Shown here one piece after another: positions 9,196 to 17,825 of a stretch of DNA of 64,000 bases. The notes under the pieces are model-generated. The model did no database searches. It saw only the letters and a list, made by a program, of their open reading frames with translations, and was not told the origin of the DNA. Origin of the DNA: Gemmatimonadaceae bacterium (lineage in GTDB: Bacteria; Gemmatimonadota; Gemmatimonadetes; Gemmatimonadales; Gemmatimonadaceae); contig JACCRF010000041.1 in NCBI GenBank assembly GCA_013813715.1, positions 124,001-188,000 on the forward strand, in the 5' to 3' direction. The position numbers and the translations under genes were made by a program. The number at the start of each line of letters is the position of its first letter. Within the stretch, counting starts at the first letter, position 1.

Positions 9196-9269
9196 TGGGC
9201 CCTGCAGGACTCGAACCTGCGACCGTCGGATTATGAGTCCGCTGCTCTAACCGACTGAGCTAAGGGCCC
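9196..9269 (-). tRNA. tRNA with anticodon CAT, probably tRNA-Ile2 (lysidine-modified) rather than Met
   Basis: 74-nt cloverleaf on the minus strand: acceptor GGGCCCT/AGGGCCC, discriminator A; D arm GCTC/GAGC; anticodon loop CTCATAA giving CAT; T arm GCAGG/CCTGC. The G at position 27 opposes A43, the only stem mismatch. CAT could be elongator Met or Ile2. The acceptor has C4-G69 and C5-G68, which are known TilS recognition pairs of E. coli tRNA-Ile2, and the T-arm sequence also resembles Ile2. I therefore favour Ile2. It is not an initiator: the three G-C pairs closing that anticodon stem are absent. CCA is not encoded. Confidence 0.85.
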
Positions 9270-9403
9270 GGAAGCCAAATGCAATTTATCGGCGGGCAGG
9301 TTCTACTGGAAAGACCTGAAGCGGTCTCGGTATTTGAACGGCGGCTTCATCCAGCGCGGCACATGATCAAGGTATGGCGTTAAGGTATGGCGTTAAAGTG
9401 CGC
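9270..9403. repeat. Spacer with a perfect 13-bp tandem duplication
   Basis: Between the CAT tRNA and the end of the Wzi-like gene there is no coding sequence. The 13-mer AAGGTATGGCGTT occurs twice head to tail at 9369-9381 and 9382-9394, just past the stop codon of the Wzi-like gene. It looks like a recent slippage or local duplication. Confidence 0.6.
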
Positions 9404-10969
9404 TCACTCGAACGTAACAAGCCACCTCGGCACCCAGATCACCTTTACCCGGCCCTCGAACACGTTGATGTCGTTGCCAGGGCGGTTCGCCCGGTTGGTA
9501 TTCTGGTTGATTCCGGCGTCCCCAGTGACCTGGACGTCGCCTGAAATAAGTGAGCCACTCAAGCCAATACGATTCGTAGTCCACACCGTTCCACTCAGAA
9601 AGCCCGCCGTCCGGTTGAACGCCGAGTTCTGTGGGTACGGCTTCCTGTAGTCTCCCTCGCCCTGCCTCCGGCGCGCCAGGTACACCCGGATCGGCGCTCC
9701 CCTCAACAGCGCGATGTCCGCTCCCATCCTCAGCTCATCGTAGTCGCTGTAACCTCTGCCCAACCCGACACTGTAAATCGCGTAGCGCTCGCCGATGTTC
9801 GGAGTATGGTAGGCGAGATTGGAAACTCTCGTATATGAAGCGAACAAACGATGGTCGCGCGCGAGCGGCAGTCCCTCGGCGGTGAGCGTCAAGCCGTATG
9901 ATGATGGCTCGGTGCACACGGTGTCGCATTCGTCTATCTGGATGTCGTCGAGGAGGACATGCGCCGCAAAGGTCCCGGCGGTCGAACGGAAGGTGGCCTC
10001 GGCTCCGAAGTTCAGGTTGCCGTCGATCTTCTCGTTCCTCCACGTCAACCCATAGACGTTGAGCGGGTTGATGAGCGAGAACTCGAGACCGCGACCAACG
10101 CCCGAGTACACGAACGCCTCGCTCAGCGCGCCCTCGAAACGTCCCCGGTTGACCGCCAGCCGGTGGATCGAGAAGTACCGCGAGGTCTCAAGACCCGGCC
10201 CGAGCACGTAGTTGTCGAGTCGCGCTATGACTGTCGAGATGTGCACCCGGTCGGTTCCCGCCAGGCCGTAAAGATGATCGTACGTGTAGGCTTCGTCGCC
10301 CAGCTGCAGGCCGGAGAGTCCGCGCGGGCCCCATGAGCGCGCGACACGCCCGAAGGTCAGCTCGGCGTACTTCCACTGCCCCCGGATGTATCCATCTTCG
10401 GTGCGTCCGGCGATCTTGCGGTCTTTCCGGCCGGGGAACTCGGGATCAGTGTTGAGACGGTTGTCGAGGAGCGCCCGCACCGAACCCGCGAGGTGTCCGC
10501 CCCCGAACACGAAGTATCCGGCCATACCCGGCTTGATGTTGCTCCGCGCGTCCGCGTTCATGAGCTCCTGACGCGACGACGACTGCGCCGTGGCATAGAT
10601 GTCGAACGTCGCCTTGGCGCGGAAGGGCGGCTTCGCGCTCGCCGGATCATCCGGCTTCCCGAGCTCGTACCGCTGGATCGCGCGGTGAAGTGTCTCGACG
10701 TAACTCCTCAGGACGGTTCCGAGTTCGGCCGCAGCGGTGGTGTCCAGCGCGGCGCTGTCGAGAGCGGCGCGGACACGGGCTACGGAGTACGGCCTCTCGA
10801 GCGACGACAGGCCGCCAAGAACGCCGCGCGCGATCAACGCGTCCACGTACGTGTACGCGATGTCATCCACCGGGAGATAGGGCGATGCCTGCGCGCCGGA
10901 GCGGCGTGGCGCGATCATCGCCGCGACGAGCGAGGCCATCGCGATAGCGCTCACGCAGCGCGCTCTCAA
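9404..10969 (-). CDS. Capsule assembly Wzi-like outer-membrane protein
   Basis: 521 residues with an N-terminal signal peptide (AIAMASLVAAMIAP, cleavage near SGAQA). The mature part opens with a helical segment with the wording VDDIAYTYVDALIARGVLGGLSSLERPYS. It then runs as alternating amphipathic strands rich in aromatic residues, ending in a short beta-strand (VKVIWVPRWLVTFE), the profile of a beta-barrel. Segments such as WGPRGLSGLQLG and FSLINPLNVYGLTWRNEKIDGN resemble the capsule-assembly Wzi family, whose E. coli member retains capsule at the surface. The setting beside a Wza/Wzz operon supports the assignment. It may have its own promoter, as tRNAs separate it from that operon. Confidence 0.7.
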   Translation of the reverse strand: MRARCVSAIAMASLVAAMIAPRRSGAQASPYLPVDDIAYTYVDALIARGVLGGLSSLERPYSVARVRAALDSAALDTTAAAELGTVLRSYVETLHRAIQRYELGKPDDPASAKPPFRAKATFDIYATAQSSSRQELMNADARSNIKPGMAGYFVFGGGHLAGSVRALLDNRLNTDPEFPGRKDRKIAGRTEDGYIRGQWKYAELTFGRVARSWGPRGLSGLQLGDEAYTYDHLYGLAGTDRVHISTVIARLDNYVLGPGLETSRYFSIHRLAVNRGRFEGALSEAFVYSGVGRGLEFSLINPLNVYGLTWRNEKIDGNLNFGAEATFRSTAGTFAAHVLLDDIQIDECDTVCTEPSSYGLTLTAEGLPLARDHRLFASYTRVSNLAYHTPNIGERYAIYSVGLGRGYSDYDELRMGADIALLRGAPIRVYLARRRQGEGDYRKPYPQNSAFNRTAGFLSGTVWTTNRIGLSGSLISGDVQVTGDAGINQNTNRANRPGNDINVFEGRVKVIWVPRWLVTFE

Positions 10970-11093
10970 CTCTGCTCTCCCGGCGTGATCGCAGTGGTGC
11001 TTGAGCCCGTAGCCGGCAGCGCAGTACCGAGCTGGCCGCCGGCAGCCAGGTGGTCCTCAGTTCCGTATTTCACAGCCGCAGGATTCGTCCTGA

Positions 11094-12053
11094 TTACCGG
11101 TACCACGCGATTCCTTCGAAGTTCGGCGAGATCTGCAGCGCGGGCGAAGGAAGGTGAATGAATCCGAGCTGTCGCTTGACCGTCTTCCAGATGCGGTTCT
11201 CTCCCGGCAGCTTCTCGGCGTCGAAGTCTATGGTAAGCAGTATCCGCCGCTTCGCACGCAGATTCGCTCCCGTCTGCGGGTCGATCCAGTCGGTGATCGA
11301 ATGGCCCGCCGAAACCCGCAGGAATGCCGGCCAGTAGGCCTTCGCGCTCTCCGGGAGCAGCGCGTTCACATCAGCCGACACCCAATACGTCTGTCCCGAA
11401 TAATCGAGCGACGGCCGCAGCTCTCCAGGGATGTTATCCGCGTTGCGCAGCGCTGTCGTCCTCGCGTACGAGATAGTAGGCTTGATCGCGCGGGTGGCCG
11501 GCTCGACTGCATGCAGCACGGCGATCGCGGTGCCGGCGGTGTTGGCGATAAGGTCGGGATAAGAGAACCCGTACTTGTCGTACAACCCATCCCAGATTTC
11601 GATCTGGAGCTGAAACGCCGCGGCATAGGCGGCGCTCCATGCTACGGACTTGCCCTTCGAGACGCACGCGCCCCGCAGCAGGGCGTCGCCGAACCGTGCG
11701 AGGTGATATCCGCCCACGAGATGGCCCAGTTTGTCCTGGTCGCGGAAGTTCTCGTCCCAGTCAGCCCTGAAAAAGAACCGGTCGGCGCGGTCACCCGACC
11801 ACCATGCCCGCTTGAAGTAGCTGTAAAGCGCTGCGTTGCCTCCGGCAAACGTGGCGCCAACCGCCACGCGGCGCGCCCCGATCTCGCCTGTGCTTCCGCC
11901 ACAGCTCCCTGTCGCTCCGGTGTCTCGCGGCGCCTGCCCGGAGAGTCCCAGCGGAACCAGGGCCGCAATCAGGCAAAAGCCGACGGCCTGGGGCAACAGG
12001 CAACGAGCAAAAGGCAGCGGATGATCGGCCCCTCCATTCTTCAGCAATCTCAA
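11094..12053 (-). CDS. DUF2279-like exported/membrane protein of unknown function
   Basis: 319 residues. The N-terminus contains a signal-like segment (VGFCLIAALVPLGLSGQA), but the first ~25 codons overlap a four-unit heptamer array (11992-12019), so the true start may be an internal TTG/GTG closer to the hydrophobic stretch. The core has NFRDQDKLGHLVGGYHLARFGDALLRGA and later YGFSYPDLIANTAGTAIAV. The D-K-x-G-H and P-D-x-x-x-N-x-x-G motifs are those of DUF2279 (predicted periplasmic lipoprotein family) and resemble VanZ-like proteins. Function is unknown. The neighbouring Wzi-like gene, also on the minus strand, suggests an envelope role. Confidence 0.6.
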   Translation of the reverse strand: MRLLKNGGADHPLPFARCLLPQAVGFCLIAALVPLGLSGQAPRDTGATGSCGGSTGEIGARRVAVGATFAGGNAALYSYFKRAWWSGDRADRFFFRADWDENFRDQDKLGHLVGGYHLARFGDALLRGACVSKGKSVAWSAAYAAAFQLQIEIWDGLYDKYGFSYPDLIANTAGTAIAVLHAVEPATRAIKPTISYARTTALRNADNIPGELRPSLDYSGQTYWVSADVNALLPESAKAYWPAFLRVSAGHSITDWIDPQTGANLRAKRRILLTIDFDAEKLPGENRIWKTVKRQLGFIHLPSPALQISPNFEGIAWYR

Positions 12054-12074
12054 TGATTCTCCAATGTGCGATCG

Positions 12075-13082
12075 TCAGGCGCCCGCGTTTGAATGGCCGT
12101 TGAAATCGTCGTACGCTTCGATGACCTCATCGGTTCTGACGGTCGCCGCTCCCAGCTTTGCGACTTCCACGCCAGCGGCGTAGTTCGCGATCACCGCCGC
12201 TTCCGCTGGTGTACCCCCGGCTGCCAGCATCGTGGCGAGATACGCACTGACCGTGTCTCCCGCGCCGACGACATCGTACACTTCACGTGCCGTCGTGGGG
12301 ATCCGGCCGGTCTCGCCATCGGCCGACAGCAGCGCCATTCCCTTTTCGCCGAGCGTCAGCAGGAGGTACTGGACGCCCAGCCGGTCGAAAGTCAGTGAAA
12401 GCGCCTCCGGATGCTCGATGTCGAACTCCGCGCCCAGCGCTAGTTCGAGCTCGCGCCTGTTTGGTTTGAAGATCGTCGCGCCCCGGTAGGCGAAGAAGTT
12501 CCTGTACTTTGGGTCCACGACGACCGGGATCTCCCGCTCGCCGGCCCAGCGGATCGCGCTCTCGATTACGACAGGGACGAGGACACCCTTGTTGTAATCT
12601 TCGAGGACGACGGCGTCGGCTTCCGTGATCGCAGCCCGTACAGCGTCGAGCAGTCGGCCGGTCTCGGCCGCGTCGAGATCGGCATCGTCCTCTTCGTCAT
12701 AGCGCACGAGCTGCTGCGCGCGAGCCACGACACGCGTCTTGGTCGTAGTCGGCCTCGCCACGGAAACTAGCGACCTGGTCTCGGTGCGTGTCTGCCTCAG
12801 CATGTCGCGCAGCGTTTTCCCGGCCGTGTCGTTGCCCACGGCGCAGACGATCTCGCAGTCGGCGCCGATCGTCACGATGTTGTTGGCGACGTTGGCAGCG
12901 CCGCCCAGAGCGAGCTTTCGCTCGCGTATGCGAACCACCGGCACCGGCGCTTCGGGTGAGATCCGCTCCACCTCGCCCCGCAGATAGACGTCGAGCATTG
13001 CGTCGCCGACGACCGCGATGCGCTTCCCCTGGGCGGCGCCCAGCAAAGCAGTGAGTCGGTCGCGGGAAATGCTCTCAATCAT
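12075..13082 (-). CDS. hldA: D-glycero-beta-D-manno-heptose-7-phosphate kinase (HldA/RfaE1 type)
   Basis: 335-residue PfkB/ribokinase-fold kinase. N-terminal IAVVGDAMLDVYLRGEVERISPEAPVPVV is diagnostic of the RfaE kinase domain. GGAANVANN is the sugar-binding loop, VVLEDYNKGVL and DPKYRN the mid-domain motifs, and VVGAGDTVSAYLA the catalytic anion hole with its Asp base. The enzyme phosphorylates heptose-7-phosphate at C1 on the route to ADP-heptose, donor for GT9 transferases such as the two found here. The C-terminal nucleotidyltransferase domain of E. coli HldE is absent, so a separate HldC-type enzyme is expected elsewhere. Confidence 0.88.
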   Translation of the reverse strand: MIESISRDRLTALLGAAQGKRIAVVGDAMLDVYLRGEVERISPEAPVPVVRIRERKLALGGAANVANNIVTIGADCEIVCAVGNDTAGKTLRDMLRQTRTETRSLVSVARPTTTKTRVVARAQQLVRYDEEDDADLDAAETGRLLDAVRAAITEADAVVLEDYNKGVLVPVVIESAIRWAGEREIPVVVDPKYRNFFAYRGATIFKPNRRELELALGAEFDIEHPEALSLTFDRLGVQYLLLTLGEKGMALLSADGETGRIPTTAREVYDVVGAGDTVSAYLATMLAAGGTPAEAAVIANYAAGVEVAKLGAATVRTDEVIEAYDDFNGHSNAGA

Positions 13083-13211
13083 GAGAGCAAGCTAAGTGCA
13101 CCAAAGATGAGCGGCAAACGGGCATTTCGGGCACGCTCGCCTTAAATTAGTGCCGCAGTGCCGCGCGCGGCGGCGCGACGTTGACAGCAGCGGGGCGATG
13201 CATGCCGCCCC

Positions 13212-14048
13212 GTGCGGGGCCGGCTCACACACGAGACCATCCATTTGCTCGAACGCTTCAACAAGGCAGCGAAGCGCCAGGTTCATTCGTTGCAGGAATT
13301 CTTCGTCCTGGGCGGTAAGTCGATTGGCTTCGCCTTCTCCCGGCCGTTCTATGGCGGAGACCTCGTCCAGCAGATGGAGGCGATCGGCGTTCAGTCGCTC
13401 TCCATCGTTCTACTCACCGGCTTCTTCACCGGCATGGTGCTGGCGCTCCAGGCGTCGGTTCAGCTCAAGACGTTTGGTGCTACGATGCTCATCGGGCGGT
13501 TCGTTTCCGCATCCATGATCCGCGAGCTCGGGCCCTTGCTGGCTGGGCTCATGGTCGCCGGCCGGGTGGGGTCGGGTATCGCCGCTCAGCTCGGTTCAAT
13601 GCGCGTGACGGAGCAGATAGACGCCCTCAACACGCTCGGCACCGATCCGATCCGGAAGCTTGTCACGCCCCGGGTGCTCGCCACACTCATCATGCTGCCG
13701 ACGCTCACCGTGATCAATGACTTTGCGGGAATCCTCGGCGGCAGTGTCATCGCGTGGGCGTACGTGAAGATCCCGGTTGCGCTATACTGGCGCACCGTGT
13801 GGGAGCAGATCGCGGCGGGCGGATTCATCTTCAGGTACATCCCGAACGACTTTGTTCACGGACTCGTGAAGCCGTTCGTGTTTGGCGGGATCATAGCCGT
13901 TGTCGCATGCAACTTCGGACTCAAGACCAGCGGAGGCACCGAGGGTGTTGGCGTGGCGACCACGCGGACGGTGGTGACGTCGAGCATCCTCATTCTCATG
14001 ACTGACTACTTTATCACGCAGCTTCTGCTCGCGTTCCTCGGCTCATGA
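13212..14048 (+). CDS. mlaE: MlaE-family ABC transporter permease
   Basis: 278 residues, mostly hydrophobic, with the MlaE/YrbE domain: an N-terminal amphipathic helix, then IVLLTGFFTGMVLALQASVQL, the coupling region RELGPLLAGLMVAGRVGSGIAAQLGSM and VTEQIDALNTLGTDP, all hallmarks of the family. It is the membrane part of the Mla lipid transporter at the inner membrane. GTG at 13212 is used; a TTG at 13245 is a possible later start. A 7-bp GC hairpin (13191-13197 with 13206-13212) ends on the GTG and could hide the start. The stop overlaps the mlaF ATG by 4 nt. Confidence 0.92.
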   Translation: MRGRLTHETIHLLERFNKAAKRQVHSLQEFFVLGGKSIGFAFSRPFYGGDLVQQMEAIGVQSLSIVLLTGFFTGMVLALQASVQLKTFGATMLIGRFVSASMIRELGPLLAGLMVAGRVGSGIAAQLGSMRVTEQIDALNTLGTDPIRKLVTPRVLATLIMLPTLTVINDFAGILGGSVIAWAYVKIPVALYWRTVWEQIAAGGFIFRYIPNDFVHGLVKPFVFGGIIAVVACNFGLKTSGGTEGVGVATTRTVVTSSILILMTDYFITQLLLAFLGS

Positions 14049-14977
14049 GCGACCGGCCCGACGACAGGTCCGACGAGAGACGCAGCCACGAGCCCGCGCC
14101 GGCTCGCGAAGGGACGGGGTTTCCCGTGCGCAGGGGCGCCGACCGGGAACGAGTCCGCGCCGCCATTCGAACTGAGCTCGAGGGCGACGAGGAAGCGCTC
14201 TCGCAGGCCGAAACGCGGGAGTATCACGCAGGCGATCCCTCCCATCACCGCGTCATCGCGCTTCAGAACGTCCATCTCGCTTTCGACGAGCCGATTCTGG
14301 AGGATGTGAGCTTCGCCGCCGTGGAAGGCGAGACGATCGTTGTCGCGGGAGAGTCCGGTACCGGCAAGTCCACGATCCTCAAGCTCCTTCTCCGCCTGCT
14401 CGTGCCCGATCGCGGCAATGTCTATATCGATGACGAAGAGATCACGCAGCTCAACTTCCCCGACGCACTCAAGGTCCGGCAGAAGATGGGGATGGTGTTT
14501 CAGGGCGCGGCCCTGTTCGACTCGATGACCGTCTTCGAGAACATCGCGTATCCGCTTCGCGAGCACACCGCCCTTACCGAGGCAGAGATCGAGGAGCGAG
14601 TCCACGAAAAGCTCAGCTTCGTCGATCTCGACCCGGATCGTGTGATCGACCAGCTTCCCTCCGAGCTGTCTGGCGGGATGCGCAAGCGCGTCGGTATCGC
14701 CCGCGGGATGGCGAACAACCCCGAGATCATGCTTTACGACGAGCCCACCTCCGGGCTCGACCCGCTCACGACAGCGACCATCACACACCTCATCATCAAG
14801 CTCCAGCGCGAGCTCGGAGTGACTAGCATAGTGGTTTCGCACGATATTAGATCGGCCTTCAAGATGGCCAGCAAGATCGCCGTTCTCGCGAACAGGAAGA
14901 TCGCCTTCTTCGGATCTCCCGAAGAGTTGTCCGGCAGCGACGACAAATATCTCCGTGATTTCCTCGGTGGATACTGA
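14045..14977 (+). CDS. mlaF: MlaF-family ABC transporter ATP-binding protein
   Basis: 310 residues. A charged, probably disordered 65-residue N-terminal extension precedes the ATPase core VIALQNVHLAF. Walker A is GESGTGKST, Q-loop VFQGAALF, signature LSGGMRKR, Walker B IMLYDEPTSGLDP and the switch His in VSHD. MRKRVGIAR after the signature is typical of Mla ATPases. It powers phospholipid movement with MlaE and the MCE-domain protein encoded next. The N-terminal extension is longer than in E. coli MlaF (about 270 residues), and its role is unknown. Confidence 0.93.
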   Translation: MSDRPDDRSDERRSHEPAPAREGTGFPVRRGADRERVRAAIRTELEGDEEALSQAETREYHAGDPSHHRVIALQNVHLAFDEPILEDVSFAAVEGETIVVAGESGTGKSTILKLLLRLLVPDRGNVYIDDEEITQLNFPDALKVRQKMGMVFQGAALFDSMTVFENIAYPLREHTALTEAEIEERVHEKLSFVDLDPDRVIDQLPSELSGGMRKRVGIARGMANNPEIMLYDEPTSGLDPLTTATITHLIIKLQRELGVTSIVVSHDIRSAFKMASKIAVLANRKIAFFGSPEELSGSDDKYLRDFLGGY

Positions 14978-15004
14978 CATGCACGCAACGACAGGAGCGG
15001 CCCC

Positions 15005-15994
15005 GTGAAGCGATCGACTTTCATAACGTGGGACCAGCTCAAAGTCGGGGCGATGATACTGGTCGCCATGATCATCGCCGGGATCGCTGTCCTCCGGCTC
15101 GGCCAGGCGGCCAACCTTTTCTCGAGTCGCTACTCGCTCGTCACCTACGTGCCCAGCACGGCGGGACTCCGCGTCGGTGGCCAGGTCACGCTGGCGGGAC
15201 AGCTCGCAGGCACCGTCAAGTCCATCGATTTCCTTCCGGTCGACGCAGACACGATGCGCAACCTCAGGATCACCGTGGAGATAGCGAGAGACCTCCAGAG
15301 CCAGGTGAGGAAGGACTCGAAGGCAAGGTTGAAGACGCAGGGGTTGCTCGGCGACAAGGTCTTCGATATCAGTCCCGGAACGCCGCGGTTCGCGCCGTTG
15401 CGCGACGGCGAAACACTGCCGCTTGCCGCGGCCCTCGATTACGAGCAGGTCCTCGTGCAGGCGTCAGGCGCACTCGATGAAGTGGTCTTCCTCACCGGCA
15501 CGCTTCAGAAAGTGGCCGACGGAGTCTCGGCTGGTGAAGGGACGCTGGGACAGCTTTTCACCAATCGGTCGCTCCACGATCAACTCAACTCGACGCTGGC
15601 CAGCACAAACTCGCTCATGCTTCGCCTTCAGAGTCCTCGCGGCACCGTTGGCCGTCTTCTCGACGACCCCTCGGTGTATCAAAGTCTCAACCGCGTCCTG
15701 CTGTCGGCCGATACTCTCGTCGGCCAGCTTGGCGCGGGCGTCAACTCGGACAGCGGGTCGATCGGAAAGCTGCTGCGTGACGACGAGCTTTACACGCGTC
15801 TCCTGTCCGCCGTCGCAGGCGTCGACACGATCGTAGGCACGATGTCGCGCGGCCGGGGCACAGTGAACAAGCTCTTCACCGACGAGCAGCTCTACGCTGA
15901 GATCCTGAAAGCAGTGTCGTCGCTCAACGCTGTGCTCGTGGACGCGCGGCGTGACCCGAGACGGTACACAAAAGGCCTCATCCGAGTATTTTAG
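15005..15994 (+). CDS. mlaD: MlaD/MCE-domain lipid-transport protein with four C-terminal repeats
   Basis: 329 residues starting at GTG behind a good AGGAG. A single membrane helix (VGAMILVAMIIAGIAVL, about 14-30) is followed by the MCE domain (YVPSTAGLRVGGQVTLAGQLAGTVKSIDF). The C-terminal half contains four related units of about 35-45 residues, each beginning G-[TS]-[LVI]-[GN]-x-L-[FL]-x-[DN] and followed by a L/Y-rich helix: GTLGQLFTN, GTVGRLLDD, GSIGKLLRD, GTVNKLFTD. Such proteins form periplasmic hexameric rings that pass lipid between membranes. No mlaC or mlaB lies beside it. Confidence 0.9.
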   Translation: MKRSTFITWDQLKVGAMILVAMIIAGIAVLRLGQAANLFSSRYSLVTYVPSTAGLRVGGQVTLAGQLAGTVKSIDFLPVDADTMRNLRITVEIARDLQSQVRKDSKARLKTQGLLGDKVFDISPGTPRFAPLRDGETLPLAAALDYEQVLVQASGALDEVVFLTGTLQKVADGVSAGEGTLGQLFTNRSLHDQLNSTLASTNSLMLRLQSPRGTVGRLLDDPSVYQSLNRVLLSADTLVGQLGAGVNSDSGSIGKLLRDDELYTRLLSAVAGVDTIVGTMSRGRGTVNKLFTDEQLYAEILKAVSSLNAVLVDARRDPRRYTKGLIRVF

Positions 15995-16000
15995 GGTGTA

Positions 16001-17035
16001 ATGGACTCATACGACCTGGACGTCGTCGTCACTCGCGGGAGCGCTGTAGAGTCGTATCATCGCGTTCACGCCGCAGTGGTCGGTGCCGGAGATACGCTCC
16101 TTGGCGCGGCAGGCGACCCGCAGATGATGACCTTCTGGCGGTCCTGCGCAAAGCCCTTCCAGATCATGCCATTGCTGGAGAGCGGCGGATTCGATGCGTA
16201 CGGCTGGGGTGAAGAAGAGCTCGCGCTCGCGTGCGCTTCCCACGGAGGCGAGCCGGAACACGTCGCGATCGTCGAGGCGATGCTGGCGACGCTCGGGCTC
16301 GAGGAAGGCGATCTTGCCTGCGGACCACAGGATCCTCTCTCTCCCCGCGGGTCGAAGATCGCACGCGAATCCGGAATTCGCATCAAGCGCACGCATAACA
16401 ATTGCTCTGGAAAGCACACCGCCATGCTCGCCCTCGCCGACCGCCGCCGGGCGCCAATCAAAGGGTACGAGCGAATCGACCATCCGGTGCAGAAGGCGAT
16501 GCTCAACCAGGTCGCGCTTTGGGCCGATGTCCGACCGACCTCGATCGAAGTCGCCGTCGACGGCTGTGGCGCCGCGGTGTTCGGCCTTCCGCTGGATCGC
16601 ATGGCACGGGCCTACGCTCGCCTCGGATGCGCCGCGCGCCGCGGCGAGGAAGTGGCGGTGCGGGTCGTGAACGCGATGATCGGCAACCCGTTCCTGGTCG
16701 GCGGCACCGACCGGTTCGACTCGGTACTCATTGAAGAGACTGAGGGGCGTGTACTGTCCAAGGTGGGGGCGGAGGGTGTTCATTCGGCGGTCATCCTCGA
16801 TGCGGCGATCGGCGTCACGGTCAAGGTCGAGGACGGTAATCCACGCGCGCAATATCCGGCGCTCGTCAGGCTGCTCCAGAATCTCGACGCGCTTCCGGAT
16901 ACTCTTCCGCCCCGCCTCGCCGAGATCATGCGGCGGCCGGTGCGGAACTCGCGCGGCGATGTCGTTGGGGAGACCGCCCCACGCATCGACGCGGCCGAGC
17001 GTTCGGTGACGCAGATCGAACTCGCGGCAATCTGA
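16001..17035 (+). CDS. Type II-like asparaginase (Rhizobium AnsA/ReAII family, PF06089)
   Basis: 344 residues; the start lies 6 nt after mlaD and sits behind AGGG. The family signatures are SCAKPFQIMPLLESGG, CASHGGEPEHV, CGPQDPLSP, and especially HNNCSGKHTAML, which carries the serine/lysine and cysteine residues of the class-3 asparaginase site. VDGCGAAVFGLPL and MIGNPFLVGGTDRFD follow. The fold is serine-beta-lactamase-like, not the classic bacterial amidohydrolase fold. The predicted reaction is asparagine to aspartate plus ammonia in the cytoplasm; no signal peptide is present. Confidence 0.87.
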   Translation: MDSYDLDVVVTRGSAVESYHRVHAAVVGAGDTLLGAAGDPQMMTFWRSCAKPFQIMPLLESGGFDAYGWGEEELALACASHGGEPEHVAIVEAMLATLGLEEGDLACGPQDPLSPRGSKIARESGIRIKRTHNNCSGKHTAMLALADRRRAPIKGYERIDHPVQKAMLNQVALWADVRPTSIEVAVDGCGAAVFGLPLDRMARAYARLGCAARRGEEVAVRVVNAMIGNPFLVGGTDRFDSVLIEETEGRVLSKVGAEGVHSAVILDAAIGVTVKVEDGNPRAQYPALVRLLQNLDALPDTLPPRLAEIMRRPVRNSRGDVVGETAPRIDAAERSVTQIELAAI

Positions 17036-17054
17036 GCACGCGGGCGGCCGTTCG

Positions 17055-17723
17055 ATGCCGCTCGATCACGCCCCGATGCCGATTATTGACCTCCAAGCCA
17101 GGATGCTGGTGAGAATCGCCGCCGCGATAGCGGGGGCCGACGAGCTCAGCACACGCCGGGTCATGGAAACAGCGACCGGTTCGGTCGAACCCGCGCTCGT
17201 TGATGAGGTTATCCTGCAATCGTATCTCTTTGCCGGTTTCCCAAGGGCTTTGAACGCGGCGCGCGCGTGGCGTGCGGTTTCAGGGGAGCCAGCTCCGGCG
17301 AACGACGCGGAGGCGGGCATCGATCAATCCGCCAGGTGGGAGGCGAAGGGAGAGGCAACTTGCGCGACCGTCTACGGCAGCTCGTATGAAATGTTGAGAG
17401 AGAACATCCGCGCTCTGCATCCGGCGCTGGATGCGTGGATGATCACCGACGGCTATGGCAAGGTTCTCTCGCGTCGCGGCCTCGACCTGAAACGGCGTGA
17501 GCTATGTATTGTTGCGGCCTGCGCGGCGAGCGGACAGCAGCGGCAGCTTCACTCACACCTGCACGGCGCTCTGAACTGCGGGGCGACGGTCGAAGAGGTC
17601 AGGGGCGTGCTCGACGTGATAAACGACCTGCTGCCTGTGGGCGCGGCTGAGAGGTATAAGGCGCTGCTCGGTCGCGTGCAGTCGGCGCGCGCCGCGGACA
17701 GGAAAAGCGATCAGGCGGATTGA
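17055..17723 (+). CDS. Carboxymuconolactone decarboxylase / AhpD-like family protein
   Basis: 222 residues. The C-terminal half (LKRRELCIVAACAASGQQRQLHSHLHGALNCGATVEEVRGVL) matches the CMD helical bundle: helix with R-E-L, small-residue turn, conserved H-x-x-x-A-L-x-x-G and V-x-E-V. The AhpD CxxC pair is not present as such (cysteines occur as CIVAAC and NCG), so peroxidase-reductant activity is uncertain. The N-terminal half is all-helical and contains another CMD-like stretch (VDEVILQSYLFAGFPRALNAARAW), suggesting a tandem domain. Substrate unknown. An ATG at 17076 is an alternative start. Confidence 0.75.
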   Translation: MPLDHAPMPIIDLQARMLVRIAAAIAGADELSTRRVMETATGSVEPALVDEVILQSYLFAGFPRALNAARAWRAVSGEPAPANDAEAGIDQSARWEAKGEATCATVYGSSYEMLRENIRALHPALDAWMITDGYGKVLSRRGLDLKRRELCIVAACAASGQQRQLHSHLHGALNCGATVEEVRGVLDVINDLLPVGAAERYKALLGRVQSARAADRKSDQAD

Positions 17724-17825
17724 ACGGATCAGAGACGCAAAAGATCACGGGGACTTTACCTAGGGGTAATCCCGGTAACGCCGCGACGGTGCGGGGCTTT
17801 CATATCATCAATAGAGCGGGGTCGA

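Noticed and set aside
13181-13209. Perfect TTGACA upstream of mlaE as a promoter
   Set aside because: No -10 hexamer at 16-18 nt spacing (the sequence there is GC-rich and forms a hairpin).
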